A stretch of DNA of 10,835 nucleotides from Nitrospiraceae bacterium (lineage in GTDB: Bacteria > Nitrospirota > Nitrospiria > Nitrospirales > UBA8639): NCBI GenBank assembly GCA_003523945.1, contig DOFS01000411.1, forward strand, positions 1,182 to 12,016, written 5' to 3'. Position 1 is the stretch's first letter. Each line of letters opens with the position of its first letter. The notes below the pieces were generated by a model. The model saw nothing but the letters and a program-made list of their open reading frames with translations. It did no database searches and was not told the origin of the DNA. Shown here one piece after another: positions 1 through 6,074 of this stretch. The translations under genes were made by a program, and so were the position numbers.

Positions 1-754
1 GCCCATGAAAATATTCATGAATAATCGGATCGCTCGATTCCGACAGTTCCTGCATCGTCCCTGTACCCAGGATTGTGCCGCTCCCGAGCACGGCTACCCG
101 ATCTGCGATTTGCCAGAGAGAATCAAGGTCATGGGTGACCATCACCACAGTCAACCCTAAAACAGCTTTCAATTGAAGAACCAACTCATCAAATCCCGCG
201 GCAATGATGGGATCCAGGCCTGCGGTGGGTTCATCCAAAAAAAGCAATTCCGGATCCATCACAATCGCCCGTGCCAGCGCTGCTCGCCTCCGCATACCGC
301 CACTCAATTCACTGGGAAATTTTCCGGCACTGCTCAAGGGCAAATCAACCGTCGCAATTTTCATGGCCACAATGTCGCGAATCAATTCGGCTGAAACATC
401 GGTGTGTTCTTTTAACGGTACGGCCACATTCTCGGCCAACGTCAACGAACTGAATAACGCGCCCTGCTGGAACATGACACCTAAACGCCGGTACACATTC
501 TGTGCGCCCTGCCCTCCTAACCCTGACACGTCCTGTCCGAACAGGCGAATGGTTCCTTCAGTCTGTGGGTGTAATCCAATGATTTCCCGTAGGAGCGTGG
601 ATTTTCCTGAGCCATTGCCACCTGCGATGGCAAAAATCTCCCCTGGCACAATCGTCAAATTGATATCCTCATGGACGACGGCGTCCCCAAACCGGGTATA
701 CACGTGGCTCACTTCAATAACAGGAGTTGAAGTTTGATTGGTGTCTGAAGCCAT
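1..754 (-). CDS. mlaF: MlaF-type ABC transporter ATP-binding protein (partial, 3' end outside window)
   Basis: This is the cytoplasmic ATPase that powers an Mla-type phospholipid transporter between the inner and outer membranes. I translated it from the minus strand. From the ATG at 754, 251 codons are visible and the C-terminus runs off the left edge. The Walker A GGNGSGKST is at residues 45-53 and the Q-loop FQQGALFSSLT at 95-105. The signature LSGGMRRR is at 150-157, the Walker B LLFLDEPTAGLD at 170-181 and the switch histidine H208 lies in VTHD. The FQQGALFSSLT stretch and the SGGMRRRAALARA signature are characteristic of the MlaF/Ttg2A branch rather than generic ABC ATPases. It begins 2 nt after the stop of the MlaE gene and has only a weak, distant ribosome binding site (GGTGG, about 12 nt away), so translational coupling is likely. 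MlaD and other partners would lie beyond the left edge. All catalytic motifs are intact. Confidence 0.95.
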   Translation of the reverse strand, partial: MASDTNQTSTPVIEVSHVYTRFGDAVVHEDINLTIVPGEIFAIAGGNGSGKSTLLREIIGLHPQTEGTIRLFGQDVSGLGGQGAQNVYRRLGVMFQQGALFSSLTLAENVAVPLKEHTDVSAELIRDIVAMKIATVDLPLSSAGKFPSELSGGMRRRAALARAIVMDPELLFLDEPTAGLDPIIAAGFDELVLQLKAVLGLTVVMVTHDLDSLWQIADRVAVLGSGTILGTGTMQELSESSDPIIHEYFHG

Positions 755-756
755 CG

Positions 757-1884
757 TTAAATATTCCACCAACTAAAGACAATACTGCACATCGCATCAA
801 ACACGATAACCAGAAAAATACTTTGGACTACGCCAATTGTGGTTCTCCGCCCCACATCGTCCACATTGCCCCGGATCTGAAACCCCTGATAACAGCCGAC
901 CAGTGCGATGATGACTGCGAAACACGGAGCTTTCCCAACCCCGATAAAAAAATGCCGGAGTGCCACCGCTTCTTCAAATCGATCGATAAACTCCACCCCG
1001 CTGACATTGAGTTGACTGGAGGCAACCAATGCGCCTCCAATGACCCCAAGGATGTCCGCATACACAGTCAACAGAGGAACGGCGATGACGAGGGCAAAGA
1101 CCCTTGGGAGTACCAGCAATTGCATGGGCGCAAGTCCCATGGTCCTGACAGCATCCAACTCCTCCGTCACCTTCATCGTTCCAATCTGAGCGGCATAGGC
1201 TGATCCCGAACGCCCGGCAACCAAAATGGCGACGATCAGTGGAGCAATTTCCCGAAACAACGAGATGCCGACGAGATCCACCACAAAAATATTGGCTCCA
1301 AACTGAAGCAATTGTTCGGCACCCTGATAGGAAATCACCACGCCCATCAGAAAGGCGAGTAGCCCGGTAATCGGCAACGCATGATATCCATCCCGATCCA
1401 GACTATGGAATAACGCCCTCCACCTGATCAATGAAGGCCGTCGGAGTGAATGGACGACATGAACCGCCGCCTCTCCGACAAATGCCAGAGCGTTCACCAT
1501 ATGGCCGGTATGCCGAACCACCCACCATTTGAAATTTTTTGGCGTGCGCTCTTTCAGGGGCAAAGCGGGATGGATTCGATCCCAGTGGTTCGAGACTAAT
1601 TGCATCAGTTCCTCAAATTCCGGACGTAGGCCTTTTAGCGAGACTTGGTGTCCCTTTGAGCGAAGCTCCATGATCGTCCGATACAGCACAATCGCACCAC
1701 CCGTATCCATGGCCCGAATATTCACAACATCCCATACAAGATCTCTCACCAGCGGCCACTGGATTTCCGTCAGTAACGTATTCAGCATTGTGAGATGCGG
1801 GATGATCCATGATCCTTCACAACGAATGACGGAATCATCCATGATAAGGACATGAGGCGGTCTATTTTGATGTGTTCCAGTCAT
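757..1884 (-). CDS. mlaE: STAS-MlaE fusion: ABC transporter permease of the Mla family
   Basis: This is the inner-membrane permease of a phospholipid transporter, 375 aa. Residues about 10-110 form a STAS-like domain, with the D-T-G-G loop at 60-63, corresponding to the separate MlaB protein of E. coli. Residues about 120-375 form the MlaE domain with several hydrophobic segments, including about 170-187, 200-225, 260-285 and 350-370. The family signature GRSGSAYAAQIG is at 224-235, followed by the conserved MKVTEELDAVRTMG. A free-standing MlaE is about 260 aa, so the extra length is the STAS domain. Fusions of this kind are known in many bacteria and tie the regulatory subunit to the permease. 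The ATG at 1884 has no convincing Shine-Dalgarno sequence, and the sequence just before it can pair with an upstream stretch (see the leader entry). It heads a minus-strand operon with the ATPase gene immediately after it. It is diverged from the helix-hairpin-helix gene at 2271. Confidence 0.93.
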   Translation of the reverse strand: MTGTHQNRPPHVLIMDDSVIRCEGSWIIPHLTMLNTLLTEIQWPLVRDLVWDVVNIRAMDTGGAIVLYRTIMELRSKGHQVSLKGLRPEFEELMQLVSNHWDRIHPALPLKERTPKNFKWWVVRHTGHMVNALAFVGEAAVHVVHSLRRPSLIRWRALFHSLDRDGYHALPITGLLAFLMGVVISYQGAEQLLQFGANIFVVDLVGISLFREIAPLIVAILVAGRSGSAYAAQIGTMKVTEELDAVRTMGLAPMQLLVLPRVFALVIAVPLLTVYADILGVIGGALVASSQLNVSGVEFIDRFEEAVALRHFFIGVGKAPCFAVIIALVGCYQGFQIRGNVDDVGRRTTIGVVQSIFLVIVFDAMCSIVFSWWNI

Positions 1885-1956
1885 AGGTAACCGGAAAAAT
1901 TGCGTGAGAAGATAACCACCAGGTTTTGGGGACCAAAGCCGGGCCTTACCTTTTTT
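1885..1956. promoter_or_regulatory. Foldable element abutting the mlaE start: structured leader (-) or hairpin plus T-run (+)
   Basis: An 8-bp hairpin is formed by GGTTTTGG (1922-1929) and CCAAAGCC (1933-1940) with a 3-nt loop, including one G-U pair. An outer inverted repeat pairs AGGTAA (1885-1890) with TTACCT (1946-1951). CCGG at 1891-1894 can add to the outer stem with CCGG at 1939-1942, but this shares two bases with the inner hairpin. Read on the plus strand, the element ends in six Ts (1951-1956). Read on the minus strand, it is the mlaE leader, and its outer stem occludes the bases directly before the mlaE ATG. The pairing is seen directly; any regulatory role is inference. Confidence 0.4.
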
Positions 1957-2043
1957 CTCTAGGACAAACCAACTGCAATGGGAATGCCTGGAAACATGGA
2001 CAACGCCACAAACTTTCCTTCCGCATGATGATCTCTTGAAAAA

Positions 2044-2075
2044 CCAAGTTAGAACGCCGGACTTGGGATTTTTTT
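2044..2075 (+). terminator. Intrinsic-terminator-like hairpin with T7 tract
   Basis: CCAAGT (2044-2049) pairs perfectly with ACTTGG (2061-2066) around an 11-nt loop. A GA and then seven Ts (2069-2075) follow. The 6-bp stem is modest, but the T tract comes right after it and is oriented for the plus strand. No plus-strand gene lies just upstream, so it would end either a small RNA or antisense transcript from 1885-2040, or a leader transcript ahead of the 2271 operon (attenuation). Confidence 0.4.
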
Positions 2076-2270
2076 CTTAAAATCACCACCTCTTGGATAC
2101 CCTACCAAAAAATCATATTTCTTCCACATTGGGGACAGTGGCGCGAAATGCTACATCTGAAATGTTATCAATTTTCAAAATTCTCTGAAAATCCTTGAGT
2201 TCTGAGTGTTTTACCTTTTGAGCACAACCCTTGCTGTCGTTTTTCTCTCAGGAGTGAAGATAAATATTTT

Positions 2271-3173
2271 TTGCAACCGATATCGATGACCACAAACATT
2301 CCCCCAATCAATATCACCATCGCTCAACGGCTAAAAGAAGTGGCTGAACTTCTGCACAGCCAGGGAAGCAATCCCTTTCGTGTTCACGCCTATCACCATG
2401 CCGCCCGGACACTCGAACAGTTGGAACAACCCATCGACGATCTGATCCGCACTAAGGGGGTCGAAGAGCTGAAAACGCTTCCCGGTATCGGAGAAAGCCT
2501 GGCTCGGGCCATACGGGAATTGGTCCTTAGAGGAAGATTACCGATGCTCGAACGGTTGCGAGGTGAAGCAGAGCCTGAAAGTCTGTTGGCCACAATTCCT
2601 GGAATCGGGAAAAAAATGGCCGCTCGCCTCCATCATGACTTGGAAATCGATACACTTGAAGAACTGGAAACGGCCGCTCATGATGGGCGGTTACGGCAGG
2701 CAGGCGGTATTGGAGATAAACGGCTGGCCGGGATTATTGCCTGTTTAACTGAACGATTGGGACGGGTTCGAGCCAAAACTCATCAGGTTACGCAAAGCAT
2801 CCCCTCCATCGAAGAACTGCTGGATGTGGATCGGGAATACCGGGACATGGCCAAAGCCGGACTGCTGCATTGCGTTGCTCCACGCCGGTTCAATCCCACC
2901 CATGAAGCCTGGCTCCCCATCCATCATACACAACGGGGGGATCGGCACTACACGGCCTTATTTTCCAACACGGCCCGGGCGCATCAAAAAGGGAAAACCC
3001 GCGACTGGGTCGTACTGTTTTTCGACGATAGGGAGAAAGAGGCCCAATGTACGATCATCACCGCTGAATGGGGAATCCTGGAGGGGCGACGAATCGTGAG
3101 GGGCCGGGAAGGGGAATGCCTCCGCTATTATGAAAAACAGACAGCCCCAGAACAGGAGACCGTCACCTCATAA
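2271..3173 (+). CDS. Helix-hairpin-helix protein related to the PolX N-terminus, no catalytic domain
   Basis: This is a 300-aa predicted DNA-binding protein. Residues about 13-165 match the N-terminal module of PolX/Pol beta-like polymerases: the segment NPFRVHAYHHAARTLEQL (34-51) followed by three hairpin motifs, LPGIGESLA (70-78), IPGIGKKMA (109-117) and GGIGDKRLA (145-153). The nucleotidyltransferase palm and PHP exonuclease domains of PolX (about 570 aa) are absent. Instead, residues about 178-285 form a different, compact domain containing LLDVDREYRD, APRRFNP, WLPIHHT, FSNTARAH and DWVVLFFDD. I recall a similar domain at the C-terminus of such short PolX-like proteins, but its function is not known to me. 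The TTG start at 2271 follows AGGAG (2250-2254) by 16 nt; the ATG at 2286 is an alternative, and neither has ideal spacing. The gene is 30 nt upstream of sufC and is probably cotranscribed. A role in DNA binding or repair is inference. Confidence 0.8.
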   Translation: MQPISMTTNIPPINITIAQRLKEVAELLHSQGSNPFRVHAYHHAARTLEQLEQPIDDLIRTKGVEELKTLPGIGESLARAIRELVLRGRLPMLERLRGEAEPESLLATIPGIGKKMAARLHHDLEIDTLEELETAAHDGRLRQAGGIGDKRLAGIIACLTERLGRVRAKTHQVTQSIPSIEELLDVDREYRDMAKAGLLHCVAPRRFNPTHEAWLPIHHTQRGDRHYTALFSNTARAHQKGKTRDWVVLFFDDREKEAQCTIITAEWGILEGRRIVRGREGECLRYYEKQTAPEQETVTS

Positions 3174-3203
3174 AGATTTTGATAGGAAGGAACGACAACC
3201 GAC

Positions 3204-3932
3204 ATGCCGTTGGTCGACATTCAACATCTCGTGTGTGAAATTCATGGAAAGAGGATCCTTCAGGATCTCACTCTCCCTATTGTGGAACAGGAAATCCATG
3301 CCTTGTTAGGAGCCAATGGCTCCGGGAAAAGCACCTTGGCCTATGTCTTAATGGGTTGCCAGGGATTTGCTCCCACCAGCGGACTGATGACCTTCAAGGG
3401 GAAAGATCTTGGGCCTTTGCCGATGTTTGAACGAGCACGATTGGGCATGACCCTCGCGTGGCAGGAACCGGCTCGCTTCGAAGGCATGACCGTCTCTCAA
3501 TACATCAGGATAGGAAAACCGGACATCGATCCCGCGCCGTATCTCACCAGGGTGGGACTCTCCCCTGATACCTATGGGAACCGCTTGGTTGATACATCAT
3601 TGAGCGGGGGCGAACGCAAACGTATTGAGTTGGCGGCCGTCCTCGCGATGAAACCCCTATTCGCCATTCTGGATGAACCCACTGCCGGGATCGACATGCT
3701 TTCGGTCCAGGACATGATGCATGTCATTCGTTCGTTTAAGGAGGGGGGCGCCTCCGTCTTGCTGATTACTCATCAGGAAACAATTGCCTTGATGGCCGAT
3801 CACGCCTCGCAACTCTGTGGGGGACGGGTTATTGCCTCGGGCAATCCTAAGGACATTGCCGACCAGTATAAAAAAGGGAGTTGCGTTCGATGTGATGGTG
3901 AACGCTGTATACCATTGACCATTGCCAGGTAG
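3204..3932 (+). CDS. sufC: SufC: ATPase of the SUF Fe-S cluster assembly scaffold
   Basis: This 242-aa ABC-type ATPase is soluble and cytoplasmic. It binds the SufB/D scaffold and uses ATP to reshape it during cluster assembly. Walker A GANGSGKST is at residues 36-44, the Q-loop WQEPARFEG at 86-94, the signature LSGGERKR at 133-140, Walker B FAILDEPTAGID at 153-164 and the switch histidine is H190 in ITHQ. The WQ.P pattern at the Q-loop and SGGE.KR fit the SufC family rather than transporter ATPases. No membrane partner is nearby. The ATG at 3204 follows AGGAAGGA with about 11-13 nt spacing. The stop is 6 nt before the SufB/D gene, so the two are coupled. Its C-terminus carries a small cysteine cluster, C227, C230 and C235, which E. 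coli-type SufC lacks as far as I recall. This two-gene set resembles the minimal SmsC/SmsB system of archaea and anaerobes. Confidence 0.93.
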   Translation: MPLVDIQHLVCEIHGKRILQDLTLPIVEQEIHALLGANGSGKSTLAYVLMGCQGFAPTSGLMTFKGKDLGPLPMFERARLGMTLAWQEPARFEGMTVSQYIRIGKPDIDPAPYLTRVGLSPDTYGNRLVDTSLSGGERKRIELAAVLAMKPLFAILDEPTAGIDMLSVQDMMHVIRSFKEGGASVLLITHQETIALMADHASQLCGGRVIASGNPKDIADQYKKGSCVRCDGERCIPLTIAR

Positions 3933-3938
3933 GACCCT

Positions 3939-4874
3939 ATGCGCGAACTCAAAATTCTGACTGACACATTCCAATCGCTGGGCGGGGACCCTGAGGTTTT
4001 TCAGGATCGGCACATTGCCCATATGGCCGCCAGCGGCCATCGGCTGGTCAGTCAACGGGAAATTCCCGGCATCACGATTGACGCGCAAGAAACGGGAGAC
4101 GGCATCACCAACACCATCATCATTGAGAAGGGGAAGCGCATAGAACTACCGATTCATCTCTGCCTGGGCATTACCGAAAAAGCCGGAATTCAACGCATTC
4201 AGACCAGGCTGGTTATCGAAGAAGGCGCGTCGGCTTCATTTCTTGCCCACTGTCTGTTCCCATTTGTGGAGTCTGGAGAGCACCGCATGGATGCCACGAT
4301 TGAGATCAAAGAAGGTGCGCATGTGCGATACCACGAAAGTCATTACCAGGGAACGCACGGAGGCATGGTCGTTGTTCCCAAGGCCATTATTGCAGTTGGA
4401 CCCGGCGCACAGTATTTTTCTGATTTTTCTCTGGTGAAGGGCCGGGTCGGACAGTTGAACATCGATTACGTGGTGCAGGTGGACACATCCGCCGTGGCAG
4501 AACTCACCTCCAAAGTATTCGGGCGGGAAAGCGATAGCATTCATATCAAGGAAAAAATGGTCCTGGCCGGTGAATATGCGAAAGGGCTCATTAAGACACG
4601 TGTGGCGTTAGAACATGACGCTCAGGGTGAAATGACCGGCATCATGGAAGCGCACGCCAAAGGAGCACGCGGCCATGTAGATTGTCGGGAAATCATCAAA
4701 GACCGTGCGGTTGGCCGTGCCATTCCCATCGTAGAAGTCACGCATCCAGAAGCAAAAGTCACACATGAAGCCGCCATCGGAACAGTCGATAAAAAGGAGT
4801 TAGAAACCTTAATGGCGCATGGACTCGACCCGGAACAGGCCACGGAACTCATCGTCAGCGGCATGCTGCAATAG
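3939..4874 (+). CDS. sufB: SufB/SufD-family Fe-S scaffold protein (minimal SUF, SmsB-like)
   Basis: This 311-aa protein is the scaffold on which Fe-S clusters are built with SufC. It consists almost entirely of the SufBD beta-helix core, and its C-terminal stretch, about residues 240-311, contains VTHEAAIG (274-281) and ends ATELIVSGMLQ, which is diagnostic of the family. E. coli SufB is about 495 aa. The short form here, with only one SufB/D gene beside sufC, matches the minimal SMS arrangement in which a homodimer replaces SufB-SufD. C249 (HVDCREI) and H276-E277 sit where the SufB cluster-forming Cys and the His-Glu pair are expected; this alignment was made by eye. The ATG at 3939 uses AGGTAGGA (3927-3934), which overlaps the sufC stop. 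No cysteine desulfurase (sufS), sufE or sufU is in the window, so the sulfur donor must be encoded elsewhere. Confidence 0.92.
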   Translation: MRELKILTDTFQSLGGDPEVFQDRHIAHMAASGHRLVSQREIPGITIDAQETGDGITNTIIIEKGKRIELPIHLCLGITEKAGIQRIQTRLVIEEGASASFLAHCLFPFVESGEHRMDATIEIKEGAHVRYHESHYQGTHGGMVVVPKAIIAVGPGAQYFSDFSLVKGRVGQLNIDYVVQVDTSAVAELTSKVFGRESDSIHIKEKMVLAGEYAKGLIKTRVALEHDAQGEMTGIMEAHAKGARGHVDCREIIKDRAVGRAIPIVEVTHPEAKVTHEAAIGTVDKKELETLMAHGLDPEQATELIVSGMLQ

Positions 4875-4909
4875 GCCTTGTCTCCTTTTCAAGAGTTCGG
4901 CGTGTCACT

Positions 4910-4914
4910 GGAGG
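4910..4914 (+). promoter_or_regulatory. Ribosome binding site for the upstream rubrerythrin start
   Basis: GGAGG lies 5 nt before the ATG at 4920, which favours this ATG over the in-frame TTG at 4878. It competes with a second GGAGGG at 5096-5101 placed at the same distance before an in-frame GTG (5106). Confidence 0.6.
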
Positions 4915-4919
4915 GAAGA

Positions 4920-5780
4920 ATGAATAACGAAATGCAAACACATCTCCAAAAATGTCCCATCCAATCACCCGTAACAAAACATATCGACACTTCGGACGTG
5001 CCCGGATCGGCTACGGGAGCGGTTCTACCTGTGACCCCGTTGAAATCCGTTCAGAAACCAGACAAACACCTATCCACTTGTTCATGGCTTTCCATGGAGG
5101 GATGGGTGACCGCACCCCTCAGTCGCAGACAGATGATTGCGACGGCGATTTTGGTCGCCGCGTCAGTCGTGTTGGGAAATCGACGCCCATGGGCAGCCAC
5201 CAGGTATCCAAAAACCATTAAGCTCCTTGAGTCAGCCCATGCTCAGGAAGTGGCGAAGTACTACCAATACATGGCATTTGGACGCAAGGCCAAAGAAGAA
5301 GACTATAAAGGCATTGCCTATTTGTTTACCGCGTTGGCCGCCGCAGAACTGATTCACGCTCAGAACTTTGAAAAAATCCTCTCTCGTTTGGACGTGGAAA
5401 TAACCCGGACGGGCAAGCCGCAGATAACCGTTGCCCGGACACACGACAACCTGATGAAAGCCGCCGATGAAGAAATCAATGACATCGATACCTTCTATCC
5501 CAGCATGATCGCCCACTTAAAACCTGAAGGACTCCAAGATGCAATCACCTTTGCCACGTTTGCCTGGGAGTCTGAGAAGCAGCATCGTGATATCCTCCTG
5601 AAAATTCAGCGTTGGGCTCCCTGGTTTTTTGAAAAAGTCGCCAAAAACATCGATGAAGAGACCGACAAATACTTTGTCTGTCAAATTTGCGGGTCCACGG
5701 TAGATGAAATTCCTTCCGCCACATGCCCGATCTGCCATCTTTCATCGGAACACTACCGCAAGATTGAGTATCCCGCATAA
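4920..5780 (+). CDS. Rubrerythrin with twin-arginine signal
   Basis: This is a non-haem diiron peroxidase of the rubrerythrin family that reduces hydrogen peroxide with electrons passed through its rubredoxin domain. Numbered from the ATG at 4920 (286 aa), the ferritin-like four-helix domain spans about 98-235 and has two E-x-x-H motifs, ELIH (143-146) and EKQH (219-222), with further candidate ligands E110 and E183/E184. The C-terminal rubredoxin-like domain has CQIC (254-257) and CPIC (269-272). Before the diiron domain is SRRQMIATAILVAASVVLG (68-86), a twin-arginine motif plus hydrophobic stretch, then a possible A-x-A-type cleavage region near residues 90-94. This suggests folded export by Tat, which is unusual since rubrerythrins are mostly cytoplasmic. 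The 60-odd residues before the signal resemble no domain. A start at GTG 5106, with GGAGGG in front, would give a compact 225-aa preprotein. It lies 45 nt after the sufB stop and is probably in the same operon. Confidence 0.9.
   Translation: MNNEMQTHLQKCPIQSPVTKHIDTSDVPGSATGAVLPVTPLKSVQKPDKHLSTCSWLSMEGWVTAPLSRRQMIATAILVAASVVLGNRRPWAATRYPKTIKLLESAHAQEVAKYYQYMAFGRKAKEEDYKGIAYLFTALAAAELIHAQNFEKILSRLDVEITRTGKPQITVARTHDNLMKAADEEINDIDTFYPSMIAHLKPEGLQDAITFATFAWESEKQHRDILLKIQRWAPWFFEKVAKNIDEETDKYFVCQICGSTVDEIPSATCPICHLSSEHYRKIEYPA
5096..5101 (+). promoter_or_regulatory. Internal ribosome binding site inside the rubrerythrin ORF
   Basis: GGAGGG precedes an in-frame GTG at 5106 by 4 nt. Initiation there would place the twin-arginine pair at residues 7-8, the normal position in a Tat signal peptide. 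It is as good a signal as the one at 4910. Confidence 0.4.
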
Positions 5781-5940
5781 CGGTCTCTCAATCGGGAATC
5801 TTCTCTCCTATTGTGGAAATCCGTTTTCGAGGATGTGAAAGTACGTACGGGCAAAGAGACCTATACACGACAACAAGTGCGAAATTGTTCAAGAGGGGAA
5901 GAAGACACCTTCATAGCTCTGCGTTCTATGGTAACCAATT

Positions 5941-5968
5941 CTGACCTATGAGCAGACCTGGTCAGTTT
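5941..5968. terminator. Weak hairpin between convergent genes, possible terminator
   Basis: CTGACC (5941-5946) pairs perfectly with GGTCAG (5960-5965) around a 13-nt loop, and TTT follows on the plus strand. Its position between two convergent genes suggests termination. The stem is short and the T run poor, so the call is tentative. Confidence 0.25.
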
Positions 5969-6034
5969 AACCTGATGGAAGTCCACCCACTCCCAACATG
6001 ACCCAACCACTGCGTGATCTGGAAACAGAAAGCC

Positions 6035-6054
6035 ATGCCTCGTCCCTCAGGCAT
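6035..6054 (-). terminator. Weak hairpin downstream of the giant activase gene
   Basis: ATGCCT (6035-6040) pairs with AGGCAT (6049-6054) around an 8-nt loop, about 20 nt past the minus-strand stop codon. Read on the minus strand, it is followed by an interrupted T-rich stretch (GGCTTTCTGTTT). This is the best terminator candidate for that gene, but it is weak. Confidence 0.25.
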
Positions 6055-6074
6055 TCATCGAAAGCAAAAAATTT

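Larger units (their letters stand above)
1885..2270. other. Divergent intergenic region between mlaE and the HhH gene
   Basis: This is a 386-base gap between two divergent operons, AT-rich in its right half. It must hold promoters for both directions, but I could not pick a -35/-10 pair that I trust. It contains the two hairpin plus T-run elements listed separately. It also has an AT-rich inverted repeat, ATTTTC (2171-2176) with GAAAAT (2187-2192). No convincing protein or known RNA was found. A 26-codon minus-strand ORF beginning near 2026 lacks supporting features. Confidence 0.6.
5781..6074. other. Convergent intergenic region between rubrerythrin and the giant activase gene
   Basis: This stretch of 294 bases has no supportable gene. 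It has several short inverted repeats but no strong terminator. GGTCTCT (5782-5788) can pair with AGAGACC (5855-5861) across 66 nt. TCCCG (5771-5775) can pair with CGGGA (5793-5797), just before a pyrimidine-rich run. Two further weak hairpins are listed separately. A palindrome, GTACGTAC, lies near 5840-5850. Confidence 0.5.

Noticed and set aside
204..737. Plus-strand ORF of 177 codons opposite mlaF
   Set aside because: The minus strand carries all ABC ATPase motifs across this span, and the plus-strand product is a compositional shadow.
727..1203. Plus-strand ORF of 158 codons antisense to mlaE
   Set aside because: It lies wholly opposite a well-supported MlaE coding sequence and its translation looks like no domain; it is a shadow ORF.
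1950..2028. 26-codon minus-strand ORF with cysteines upstream of mlaE
   Set aside because: It is short, has no ribosome site and no recognisable feature, and overlaps the structured leader.
4878..4919. TTG at 4878 as the rubrerythrin start
   Set aside because: There is no ribosome site in front of it, only 3 nt separate it from the sufB stop, and the ATG at 4920 has GGAGG 5 nt away.
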